Positions 36,039 to 44,039 of a DNA stretch of 64,000 nt are shown piece after piece. Each line of letters starts with the position of its first letter. Positions within the stretch are counted from its first letter, which is position 1. This DNA comes from Clostridia bacterium. GTDB lineage: Bacteria; Bacillota; Clostridia; Oscillospirales; CAG-272. The translations under genes were made by a program, and so were the position numbers. The notes beneath the pieces were generated by a model. The model had not been told where the DNA came from. It saw only the letters and a program-made list of their open reading frames with translations, and ran no database searches. The DNA lies in the NCBI GenBank assembly GCA_017453305.1, contig JAFTKJ010000038.1, positions 1 through 64,000 on the forward strand, read 5' to 3'.

Positions 36039-36830
36039 ATGAAAAAAACGGTGCTTTTTTTATTGAGTTTTTTACAGATCTTATCATTTACCTGCATTTC
36101 TGCAGCCGCAGAAAAAGGAGAACTGCATTGGTATTGCGTGCACGTCAAAAATCACGTGCAGCCCACGGTAGGACGCGATATCGCCTTTGTGGAGAAACTG
36201 GACGGTTATTATATCGACCACAGCCACGCCTCCCCCGACGACGAGGACAAGGTGGTGTATCTAACCTTTGACGCAGGGTATGAGAACGGTAACGTGGCAC
36301 GTGTGCTGGATACGTTGAAAGAAGAAGGTGTCACGGCGGCATTCTTTGTATTGGGACACCTCATCAAGACCGAGACAGCGCTGGTCAAGCGTATGGCTGA
36401 GGAGGGGCATATCGTTGCCAATCACAGTGTCCATCACAAAAATATGGCAGGTTTTTCGGATGCCGATTTTCTAAAGGAGCTGACCGATCTTGAAGCGATG
36501 TACGCCGAGCATATCGGCGAAAAAATGCCGCGCTACTACCGCCCCGCACAAGGGTGCTTCAGTCGACAAAATTTGGAATGCGCGCAAAAGAACGGATATA
36601 AGACGATTTTTTGGAGCTTTGCCTATGCCGATTGGGATAACGAAAAGCAGCCCGATCCCCAAAAGGCAAAGCGGATCATTCTGGAAAATCTCCACAACGG
36701 CGCGGTGATCCTTCTGCATCCTACCTCTGCAACTAATGCAGAGATCCTTGACGAGGTAATCCGCGAAATGAAAGCGCAGGGCTACCGTTTTGGCACTTTG
36801 GACGAATTGACATGTGCAAAGGCAGAATGA
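36039..36830 (+). CDS. PdaA-like polysaccharide deacetylase
   Basis: 263 residues with a signal peptide (KKTVLFLLSFLQILSFTCISAAA). NodB-fold deacetylase closest in pattern to PdaA, which N-deacetylates muramic acid on the way to muramic-delta-lactam in spore cortex. Motif 1 reads TFDAGYENG where PdaA has TFDNGYENG; motif 2 is HIVANHSVHHKNM; motif 3 is RPAQGCFS; the C-terminal histidine is in ILLHPTSATNAE. The stop overlaps the next deacetylase start as ATGA. Cortex function is by analogy; no other spore genes are adjacent. Confidence 0.85.
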   Translation: MKKTVLFLLSFLQILSFTCISAAAEKGELHWYCVHVKNHVQPTVGRDIAFVEKLDGYYIDHSHASPDDEDKVVYLTFDAGYENGNVARVLDTLKEEGVTAAFFVLGHLIKTETALVKRMAEEGHIVANHSVHHKNMAGFSDADFLKELTDLEAMYAEHIGEKMPRYYRPAQGCFSRQNLECAQKNGYKTIFWSFAYADWDNEKQPDPQKAKRIILENLHNGAVILLHPTSATNAEILDEVIREMKAQGYRFGTLDELTCAKAE

Positions 36831-37513
36831 GACTTAAGTACGTCCTTGTGTGCGGAATGATCCTTTCGGTGATCTTCTTTGCAATTCCGTTTCCTACGCA
36901 TGCAGAGGTGACGGCGTATCGCTCGGTCCAAACCGATACTATGCGCATTGCCCTCACCTTTGACGACGGTCCGCACCCGTATCTGACCGCAAGGATCCTT
37001 GATATTCTGGAACGATACAACGTCAAGGCAACCTTTTTTATGGTTGGTGAAAACGTCGAAAATTATCCCGATGCGGCGCGTGCGGTTCTTGCAGGTGGGC
37101 ACGAGGTGGGAAATCACACTTATTCCCACCGCCACGTGAACGCCTTGAACCGCCAAAGCGTGCTTGTGGAGATGGGGAAGTGTGAGGATGCCCTGGAGGA
37201 GCTTTGTGAATACCGACCGCATCTGTTCCGCCCACCCGAGGGCGCGCTTTCACAGCACGTGGAGACATGCTTGGAGGAGGAAGATTATATGCTGATATTG
37301 TGGAGTCTTGACACGCGCGATTGGGAGGACAAAAGCACAGACCGTATCGTACACAGCGTTCTGGATCGAGTACAGCCGGGAGATATCATTCTGATGCACG
37401 ATTATATCGGAAGAAACAGCAAGACGCCCGAGGCACTGGAAATTCTTTTGCCGGCACTCCTCGAGCGTGGCTACGAGCCCGTTACTGTCAGCACCCTTTT
37501 GGGGGTTCGGTAA
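36827..37513 (+). CDS. Polysaccharide deacetylase (NodB domain)
   Basis: About 228 residues from the ATG at 36827, which overlaps the previous stop and has AAAGG just before it; an in-frame ATG at 36812 lacks a site. A signal peptide (LKYVLVCGMILSVIFFAIPFPTHA) is followed by a canonical NodB domain: TFDDGPHPYLT, HEVGNHTYSHRHV, RPPEGALS, WSLDTRDWED and ILMHDY. Probably acts on peptidoglycan or another wall glycan outside the cell. Coupled to the PdaA-like gene. Confidence 0.88.
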   Translation: MRLKYVLVCGMILSVIFFAIPFPTHAEVTAYRSVQTDTMRIALTFDDGPHPYLTARILDILERYNVKATFFMVGENVENYPDAARAVLAGGHEVGNHTYSHRHVNALNRQSVLVEMGKCEDALEELCEYRPHLFRPPEGALSQHVETCLEEEDYMLILWSLDTRDWEDKSTDRIVHSVLDRVQPGDIILMHDYIGRNSKTPEALEILLPALLERGYEPVTVSTLLGVR

Positions 37514-37564
37514 AAAGCTCTTTTTTGATTTTGGAGAAAATCTCTTTAAATTTAATGAACCCCC

Positions 37565-37593
37565 TTTACTTTTTCCAAGATCTGGTGTATAAT
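37565..37593 (+). promoter_or_regulatory. SigA promoter for nucleotidyltransferase-galE-galM
   Basis: TTTACT at 37565-37570 and TATAAT at 37588-37593 with a 17-base spacer, 35 bases before the start codon. Confidence 0.65.
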
Positions 37594-37627
37594 ATAATTA
37601 GTTTTATACAACGGAGGAAAAACAAGT

Positions 37628-38539
37628 ATGACGTTGGTGATTCTTGCCGCCGGTATGGGCTCGCGCTACGGAGGACTCAAGCAGCTCGATCCTATGACCG
37701 ACGCCGGAAATTTTATCATTGATTTTTCAATTTACGATGCCATTCGCGCAGGCTTTGATAAGGTCGTCTTTATCATCAAAGAGGAGAACCTGGAGCTCTT
37801 CCGCGAAACGATCGGAAACCGCATTGCAGAGAAGATCGAGGTCTCCTATGCATTCCAAAAATTGGACTATCTACCCGCAGGCTACTCCATTTCTCCGGAG
37901 CGCACAAAGCCGCTGGGAACGGGACACGCGATCTATTGCGTAAAGGATGTTGTCAAAGAAAATTTCGCAGTTATCAATGCAGATGATTTCTATGGCAGAG
38001 ATACCTTCCTTCAGCTTGCAAAGCATTTAAAAACGGCAAAGGCAGAGGGCGGCGTGGCGCATCATTGCATGGTGGGCTTTGCCCTTGGAAACACCTTGAC
38101 CGAAAACGGCACCGTTTCGCGCGGTGAGTGCGTGGTGGACGAAAACGGCATGCTGAAAAGTGTGACCGAGCGCACAAAGATCATGAAAAAAGAGAATTGT
38201 GCGGCATATCTCAACGATGACGGCGAGAGCTGGACGGATCTTTCCTTCGATACCATCGTCTCAATGAACTGCTGGGGCTTTACACCCGAGATCTTCGACA
38301 AATTGGAGGAGGGCTTGTGCACGTTCTTGAACGGAATCGGTCAAAATCCCTTAAAGGCAGAGTTTTATTTGCCATCCGCAGTCAACGATCAGCAGCTCAG
38401 CGGCGTATGTGACGTCAAGGTGTATCCCACCTCATCCATCTGGCAGGGCGTGACCTATCCCGAGGATAAGGAACGTGTCAAGGCTTCCATTCGCGCACTG
38501 ATCGAAGGCGGGGAATATCCCGAAAATCTTTGGAATTAA
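37628..38539 (+). CDS. Sugar-phosphate nucleotidyltransferase-like protein
   Basis: 303 residues with an N-terminal NTP-transferase loop, LVILAAGMGSRYGGLKQLDP, and a metal-binding-like NADDFYG in the middle (FAVINADDFYGRDTF). Further on, IWQGVTYPEDKERVK suggests a sugar-binding region. It is 28 bases upstream of galE, with galM next, so a uridylyl- or similar transferase step supplying or consuming UDP-sugars in galactose metabolism is plausible. The nucleotide and sugar cannot be told from sequence. Confidence 0.8.
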   Translation: MTLVILAAGMGSRYGGLKQLDPMTDAGNFIIDFSIYDAIRAGFDKVVFIIKEENLELFRETIGNRIAEKIEVSYAFQKLDYLPAGYSISPERTKPLGTGHAIYCVKDVVKENFAVINADDFYGRDTFLQLAKHLKTAKAEGGVAHHCMVGFALGNTLTENGTVSRGECVVDENGMLKSVTERTKIMKKENCAAYLNDDGESWTDLSFDTIVSMNCWGFTPEIFDKLEEGLCTFLNGIGQNPLKAEFYLPSAVNDQQLSGVCDVKVYPTSSIWQGVTYPEDKERVKASIRALIEGGEYPENLWN

Positions 38540-38567
38540 CAGTTATATTTGGTGAGAGGAAAAAAGA

Positions 38568-39587
38568 ATGTCTATTTTGATTACAGGCGGAGCAGGCTTT
38601 ATCGGCTCCCACACAGCAGTTGAATTTTTGAACGCAGGCTACGATATCGTCATCGTTGACAATTACTGCAACAGCTCTCCTCGCGCAATTGAGCGCATCA
38701 AGGAGATCACGGGCAAGGATTTTCGCACCTATGAGGTGGATCTTTGCGACAAGGTGGCGCTGGAGCAGGTATTTGTTGAAAACCCGGAGATCACCTCTGC
38801 AATTCACTTTGCAGGACTGAAGGCGGTTGGTGAGTCGGTTGCAAAGCCGGGGCTCTACTACTACAACAATTTGTTGAGCACCCTCAACCTGGTAGACCTG
38901 ATGAGCAAATACAACGCCAAGAACATCGTGTTCTCCTCCTCTGCTACAGTTTACGGCTCTCCCAAAACGGTGCCGATCCGCGAGGATTTCGAGCTTTCCA
39001 CCACCAATCCCTACGGAGAGACCAAGCTGATGATCGAGCGTATCCTCAAGGACGTTTGGGTCGCGGATCACGAGTGGAGCGTTTCTATTCTCCGTTACTT
39101 TAACCCCATCGGTGCGCATAAGAGCGGCTTGATTGGCGAAAATCCGAAAGGAATTCCGAACAATCTGTTGCCTTACGTGGCAAAGGTTGCGGCGGGACAG
39201 CTGCCTTACCTTTCCGTATTTGGCAACGATTATCCCACTCCCGACGGTACGGGTGTGCGTGATTACATTCACGTGGTTGACCTGGCAAAGGCACATCTGA
39301 AGGCATTGGAGCGTGCGGAAAAGATCAACGAGGTTGAGTATTTCAACGTCGGTACGGGAACGGGCTACTCGGTGCTCGATATCGTCAAAGCATACGAAAA
39401 GGCAACCGGCTTGAAGGTGAATTATAAGATCACCGACCGTCGCCCCGGTGACATTGCAACCTGCTATGCAGACCCTACCAAGGCGTACGAGGTACTGGGC
39501 TGGAAGGCTGAAAATGACATTGACGACATGTGCCGCGACCTTGCAAATTGGATGAAGAAGAATCCCAACGGCTATGAAGGAGAGTAA
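38568..39587 (+). CDS. galE: UDP-glucose 4-epimerase
   Basis: 339 residues. SDR enzyme interconverting UDP-glucose and UDP-galactose. The NAD-binding motif is GGAGFIGSH; catalytic Ser/Tyr/Lys are in FSSSATVYG and NPYGETK; family elements RYFNPIGAH and NLLPYVAKVA are present. 3 bases before galM. Confidence 0.96.
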   Translation: MSILITGGAGFIGSHTAVEFLNAGYDIVIVDNYCNSSPRAIERIKEITGKDFRTYEVDLCDKVALEQVFVENPEITSAIHFAGLKAVGESVAKPGLYYYNNLLSTLNLVDLMSKYNAKNIVFSSSATVYGSPKTVPIREDFELSTTNPYGETKLMIERILKDVWVADHEWSVSILRYFNPIGAHKSGLIGENPKGIPNNLLPYVAKVAAGQLPYLSVFGNDYPTPDGTGVRDYIHVVDLAKAHLKALERAEKINEVEYFNVGTGTGYSVLDIVKAYEKATGLKVNYKITDRRPGDIATCYADPTKAYEVLGWKAENDIDDMCRDLANWMKKNPNGYEGE

Positions 39588-39590
39588 AAG

Positions 39591-40649
39591 ATGATTACAA
39601 AACATTATTTCGGTACGATGGATGACGGCAAGGACGTCTACAGCTATCTGATGAAAAACGAGGCAGGCATGAGCGTTCGCATCTGCGAGTTCGGCGGTGC
39701 CATTATGGAAATTAAGGTTCCCGATAAATTCGGCAGAATGGCTGACGTGGTTGCAGGCTACGACGCCCTTCGTGACTACGCGCTCAATCCCGGTTATCTC
39801 GGTGCATTGGTCGGCAGAGTCGGCAACCGTATCTGCAAGGGTCAGTTCCGCTTGGACGGCAAGACCTATCAGATCTATCAGAACAACAACGGCAACTCTC
39901 TCCACGGCGGTAAGGTCGGCTTTTCTCACAAGATCTGGAGCATTCGTGCAGAGGACGGCGAGGAGCCGAAGCTGATCGTGTCTCTCGTATCTCCCGACGG
40001 AGACGAGAACTATCCCGGCACACTCAACGTCACCGTTACTTATACGCTGCTCAAGTCTAACGCACTCTCTCTGCATTACGAGGCTACCACCGACAAGACC
40101 ACTATTGTCAATTTGACCAATCATGCTTACTTTAACCTTGGCGGCTACGCTTCGGGCAAGATCTTTGATCACGTCATGCAGTTTGATGCAGATACTTACA
40201 TCCCCACGGACGATCAGCTGATCCCCACGGGTGAGATCCGCTCGGTGGAGGGAACGCCCTTCGATTTCCGTGAGCCCAAGACCATCGGTCAGGATTTCGA
40301 TCTTGAAAACTACGATATGAAGCTTGCCGGCGGCTATGACCATTGCCTCTGCTTTACCGGAGGCGAAACCAAAGAGCCCGTGCTTCGCGTGGAGGCTTAT
40401 GAACCCAACAGCGGAAGATTTATGCAGGTCTATACCAATCAGCCTTGCATCCAATTCTATTCCGGAAACTTCATGTATCAGATCGAGTCGCCGCTTAAGG
40501 GCGGATATCCCGCAAGCGTGCAGTCGGCATTCTGTCTGGAGACCCAAAAAATGCCCGACTCCATCAACCACTCCAACTTTACCGACACGGTACTCAAGCC
40601 GGGTGAAAAGTACGATTATACCACCATTTATAAGTTCTCAGTGAAATAA
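39591..40649 (+). CDS. galM: Aldose 1-epimerase (galactose mutarotase)
   Basis: 352 residues. Interconverts alpha and beta anomers of galactose or glucose. Substrate residues are in GRVGNRICKGQF, GNSLHGG and the catalytic histidine in TNHAYFNLGG; the general base glutamate is in the C-terminal part near QSAFCLETQ. It completes a Leloir-type unit with galE; galK and galT are not in the window. Confidence 0.95.
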   Translation: MITKHYFGTMDDGKDVYSYLMKNEAGMSVRICEFGGAIMEIKVPDKFGRMADVVAGYDALRDYALNPGYLGALVGRVGNRICKGQFRLDGKTYQIYQNNNGNSLHGGKVGFSHKIWSIRAEDGEEPKLIVSLVSPDGDENYPGTLNVTVTYTLLKSNALSLHYEATTDKTTIVNLTNHAYFNLGGYASGKIFDHVMQFDADTYIPTDDQLIPTGEIRSVEGTPFDFREPKTIGQDFDLENYDMKLAGGYDHCLCFTGGETKEPVLRVEAYEPNSGRFMQVYTNQPCIQFYSGNFMYQIESPLKGGYPASVQSAFCLETQKMPDSINHSNFTDTVLKPGEKYDYTTIYKFSVK

Positions 40650-40655
40650 TTTTCC

Positions 40656-40686
40656 AAAAGGACGTCTGCTTTGCAGGCGTCCTTTT
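40656..40686 (+). terminator. Terminator after galM
   Basis: A 14-pair stem (one wobble pair) from 40656 with a TTT loop; the 3' arm runs into a five-T stretch. Confidence 0.85.
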
Positions 40687-40742
40687 TGCCTGAAAACATA
40701 TTTTCTGTCTCTTCGTCATAGGATGTGACGAGGTGATGCAAT

Positions 40743-41945
40743 GTGAAAAAACGTTTCTTTCAGCTGACGGCAATTTTGTTAGCCGTCCTTTTTCTGCAGG
40801 GTGGTGGAATCCCTTGCTCCGCAACCGAGGCGCATACGGTTGAAAACGCCGCACCCGAGGTCTCTGATCTCGGCATCGAAAACGGCTCCTTGAACCTGGA
40901 TTGCAAAAGTGCGATTTTGATGGAGGCGACAACGGGAGCGATCCTTTATGCGCAAAACGCCGAGCAAGCACTTCCGCCGGCTTCGGTAACCAAGATCATG
41001 ACGCTGCTTTTGATTATGGAGGCGGTGGACGCAGGTACGGTACATCTGGACGACGTTGTTTCTGTTTCGGCAAATGCGGCTTCGATGGGAGGCTCACAGG
41101 TCTACTTGAAGGAAGGGGAGCAGATGACGCTTGAGGATCTGCTCAAAAGTGTGGTCATTGCATCTGCCAACGATGCGGCAGTCGCCCTTGCGGAGTATGT
41201 TGGGGGGAGTGTGGATGCCTTTGTGGCAAAAATGAACCAAAAAGCAAAAACACTTGGCATGAGTGCTACCAACTTTGAAAACGTCACAGGCTTGGACGAT
41301 ACGGTAGAAAATCATTTGACCAGTGCCAAGGATATCGCACTGATGTCGCGTGCTCTGATCGCGCATCCAACCGTGCTGCAATACAGCTCTTTGTGGATGG
41401 ACAGCATCCGTGACGGCGCATTCGGATTGACCAACACCAATCGGCTGGTTCGTTTTTATCGTGGCTGTACGGGCCTTAAAACCGGTTCTACGTCCGCAGC
41501 AGGCTTTTGCGTCAGCGCAACGGCGGAGCGGAACGGCTTTTCTTTGATCTGCGTGATCATGGGCGCAGAGTCAAGGGACGTGCGCAATGCTGAGGCAACC
41601 GCGCTTTTGGATTGGGGATTTGCCAATTTTGACCTTTATACTGCAGAGGCAGGGAAGACCGCACCAATCCGCGTCACGGGCGGAAATGTATCGTTTTGTA
41701 ACGGCGTTTATCCTGCTTTTTCAATCGTTCTTCCAAAGGCGGATATCGGAGAGGTCAAGCAAAGTATTGAGCTTCCGGACGCCGTGCCCGCACCGATCCG
41801 TACGGGTGACCCTATCGGAAGTATCTTGTTTGAGTGTCGGGGACAGCTGCTTGCAAAAATTGAAATCACTGCTCAGGATCAGGTGAATCGAATCAATCTT
41901 TTTGAGATTGTCGGACGTCTGCTGGCAAAATTTTTGTTAATTTGA
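40743..41945 (+). CDS. D-alanyl-D-alanine carboxypeptidase (DacF/PBP5 type)
   Basis: 400 residues, GTG start with GAGGTGAT upstream. A signal peptide (FFQLTAILLAVLFLQGGGIPCSA) precedes a peptidase S11 domain with all three active-site motifs: Ser81-x-x-Lys84 (ASVTKIMT), Ser141-Ala-Asn143, and Lys246-Thr-Gly248 (GLKTGST). It trims the terminal D-Ala from peptidoglycan stem peptides. The C-terminal domain ends in a hydrophobic-amphipathic segment typical of membrane attachment. It contrasts with the homologue at 51967, whose KTG motif is lost. Confidence 0.93.
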   Translation: MKKRFFQLTAILLAVLFLQGGGIPCSATEAHTVENAAPEVSDLGIENGSLNLDCKSAILMEATTGAILYAQNAEQALPPASVTKIMTLLLIMEAVDAGTVHLDDVVSVSANAASMGGSQVYLKEGEQMTLEDLLKSVVIASANDAAVALAEYVGGSVDAFVAKMNQKAKTLGMSATNFENVTGLDDTVENHLTSAKDIALMSRALIAHPTVLQYSSLWMDSIRDGAFGLTNTNRLVRFYRGCTGLKTGSTSAAGFCVSATAERNGFSLICVIMGAESRDVRNAEATALLDWGFANFDLYTAEAGKTAPIRVTGGNVSFCNGVYPAFSIVLPKADIGEVKQSIELPDAVPAPIRTGDPIGSILFECRGQLLAKIEITAQDQVNRINLFEIVGRLLAKFLLI

Positions 41946-42016
41946 ACAGAATAGAGATCGGATAGCAACACGCAAAATATAAAAGTAAAGAAATATTATT
42001 TTTTTCGGAAAAAGAC

Positions 42017-42045
42017 TTGTAATTCGACAATAAATGTTGTATAAT
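42017..42045 (+). promoter_or_regulatory. SigA promoter for pgi
   Basis: TTGTAA at 42017-42022 and TATAAT at 42040-42045 with a 17-base spacer. Confidence 0.7.
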
Positions 42046-42083
42046 AGGAATGTTAATTTTTTTACCAAAGGACGGTTATTCCT

Positions 42084-43424
42084 ATGTCGATCAAACTGAA
42101 CGATAAGTACGTTTCTACTTTTATCTCCTCTCACGAGTATACTCACATCCAGTCGCAGATCAATACTGCGGCAAAGCTCCTGCGCGAAAAAAACGGCGCA
42201 GGCAACGACTTTTTGGGCTGGGTCAATCTGCCCGACAATTACGGCAAAGAGGAGTTTGCACGCATTAAAGTCTGTGCAGAAAAAATCAGAAAAAGCTGCG
42301 ATGTTCTGATCGTGATCGGCATCGGTGGCTCTTATCTCGGTGCACGTGCAGTCATCGAGTTTTTGAAGTCACCTTTGTATAACAATCTCAAAAAAGATAC
42401 CCCCGACATTTATTTTGCAGGCAACTCCATTAGCGCCGATGCACTCAACGAGGTCATTGCGCTGTGTGAGGGCAAGGACGTTTGCGTAAACGTTATTTCC
42501 AAGTCGGGTACCACCACCGAGCCTGCCGTTGCTTTCCGCGTGTTCCGCACCTTGCTTGAAAACAAGTACGGCAAGGACGGCGCAAAGGAGCGCATCTTCG
42601 TCACCACCGATAAGGCGCGCGGCACGCTCAAGCAGTTTTCTACCGACGCGGGCTACGAAACCTTTGTTGTTCCGGATGACGTTGGCGGACGCTTTTCCGT
42701 TCTCACCGCAGTCGGGCTTTTGCCCATTGCCGTTGCAGGCATCGATATTGATCAATTGATGGCAGGTGCCGCTTCCGCAAGCCATACATATGTGGATGCG
42801 GATATTAACAAGAACGCGTGCTACCGTTATGCGGCAATCCGCAACATTCTTTACCGCAAGGGCAAGAGCATTGAGGTCATGGCAAGCTATGAGCCGTTCT
42901 CCGCAATGTTCAGCGAGTGGTGGAAGCAATTGTACGGCGAGAGCGAGGGCAAGGACCAAAAGGGCATTTTCCCCGCATCCGTTATTTTCTCCACCGACCT
43001 TCACTCCCTGGGGCAGTTCATTCAGGACGGAAACCGCACCATTTTTGAAACGGTGATCGACGTTGCCGATACCGGCGCTTCTTTTGAGATCCCCAACGAT
43101 CCCGCAAATATCGACGGCTTGAACTTCCTCTCGGGTATGGATCTGAACGAGGTCAAAAAGAAGGCAATGCAGGGTACCATCCTTGCACACGTGGACGGCG
43201 GCGTGCCGAACATCGTGATCGAGCTGAACCGCCGCGATGCATTCGTTTTGGGTGAGTTGATCTACTTCTTCGAGCTCGCGTGCGCCATTTCCGGCTATCT
43301 GCTCGGCGTCAATCCCTTCGACCAACCCGGTGTAGAATCCTACAAAAAGAATATGTTTGCACTTTTGGGCAAGCCGGGATATGAGGAAATGCGTCAGACT
43401 TTGGAGGAAAGACTCAAAAATTAA
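42084..43424 (+). CDS. pgi: Glucose-6-phosphate isomerase
   Basis: 446 residues, the shorter Firmicutes form. Family elements are [54 protein letters not shown] and, near the C-terminus, [20 protein letters not shown]. Links glucose-6-phosphate and fructose-6-phosphate in glycolysis. Monocistronic with its own promoter. Confidence 0.97.
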   Translation: MSIKLNDKYVSTFISSHEYTHIQSQINTAAKLLREKNGAGNDFLGWVNLPDNYGKEEFARIKVCAEKIRKSCDVLIVIGIGGSYLGARAVIEFLKSPLYNNLKKDTPDIYFAGNSISADALNEVIALCEGKDVCVNVISKSGTTTEPAVAFRVFRTLLENKYGKDGAKERIFVTTDKARGTLKQFSTDAGYETFVVPDDVGGRFSVLTAVGLLPIAVAGIDIDQLMAGAASASHTYVDADINKNACYRYAAIRNILYRKGKSIEVMASYEPFSAMFSEWWKQLYGESEGKDQKGIFPASVIFSTDLHSLGQFIQDGNRTIFETVIDVADTGASFEIPNDPANIDGLNFLSGMDLNEVKKKAMQGTILAHVDGGVPNIVIELNRRDAFVLGELIYFFELACAISGYLLGVNPFDQPGVESYKKNMFALLGKPGYEEMRQTLEERLKN

Positions 43425-43467
43425 TCGTTTTTGGTGAAAAAAAGTTGCGTAATATCCAAAAAAGGTC

Positions 43468-43496
43468 TTGACTTTATTTCCAAAATTTGTTATAAT
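43468..43496 (+). promoter_or_regulatory. SigA promoter for the 43551 P-loop gene
   Basis: TTGACT at 43468-43473 and TATAAT at 43491-43496 with a 17-base spacer. Confidence 0.8.
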
Positions 43497-43550
43497 GTGA
43501 ATACGGAGACGAATTTTCGTTTCCAACCTGAATTGTGGAGGTTAAAAAAC

Positions 43551-43958
43551 ATGTTAAAATTAATTATCGGCGTAAAAGGTACCGGAAAAACAAAGACTTT
43601 GATCAATTTGGTCAACGGTGCGCTTGAGGTTACCAAGGGCGACGTTGTTTGTGTTGAAAAGGGTGCCCAGTTGAGATACGATATCAAACCCGCTGCAAGA
43701 CTTGTCAACTCTGAGGAATATATGATCACCGATGCAAACGCTCTGTATGGCTTTATCGCAGGCATGCTTGCAAGCAATCACGACGTTACCGATCTGTTTG
43801 TTGACGGTACTTTGAGAATCTGCCAGCGCGATATGGCTGCGTTTGACAACCTGCTGACCAAGCTGGATGCTTTGCTTGAAAAGATCAACATCAACCTTAC
43901 CATGACCGTTTCTATGCCTGTTGAAGAGGCTTCCGAAACCGTTCGTAAGTATATCTGA
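43551..43958 (+). CDS. Small single-domain P-loop protein, function unknown
   Basis: 135 residues from the ATG at 43551 (GGAGG 9 bases before). Walker A is GVKGTGKT (7-14). A Walker-B-like strand, DLFVDG, is near 82-88. The rest is a compact alpha/beta fold ending in VSMPVEEASETVRKYI. It has a strong promoter and its own terminator, so it is expressed alone. I know of similar clostridial hypothetical proteins but no function. Confidence 0.75.
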   Translation: MLKLIIGVKGTGKTKTLINLVNGALEVTKGDVVCVEKGAQLRYDIKPAARLVNSEEYMITDANALYGFIAGMLASNHDVTDLFVDGTLRICQRDMAAFDNLLTKLDALLEKININLTMTVSMPVEEASETVRKYI

Positions 43959-43977
43959 TTAAAACCGATACATTAAG

Positions 43978-44023
43978 GTGCCGTAGCTTTGCGCCAATCG
44001 TGGCAAAGCTGCGGCACTTTCAA
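43978..44023 (+). terminator. Terminator after the P-loop gene
   Basis: A 15-pair stem (one wobble pair), 43978-43992 with 44003-44017, followed by TTTCAAT; the T-run is short. Confidence 0.65.
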
Positions 44024-44039
44024 TCTAAAAGGAGCAATT

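Noticed and set aside
38478..40571. A 697-codon minus-strand frame opposite galE and galM
   Set aside because: It spans two recognisable genes and their junction; a shadow frame.
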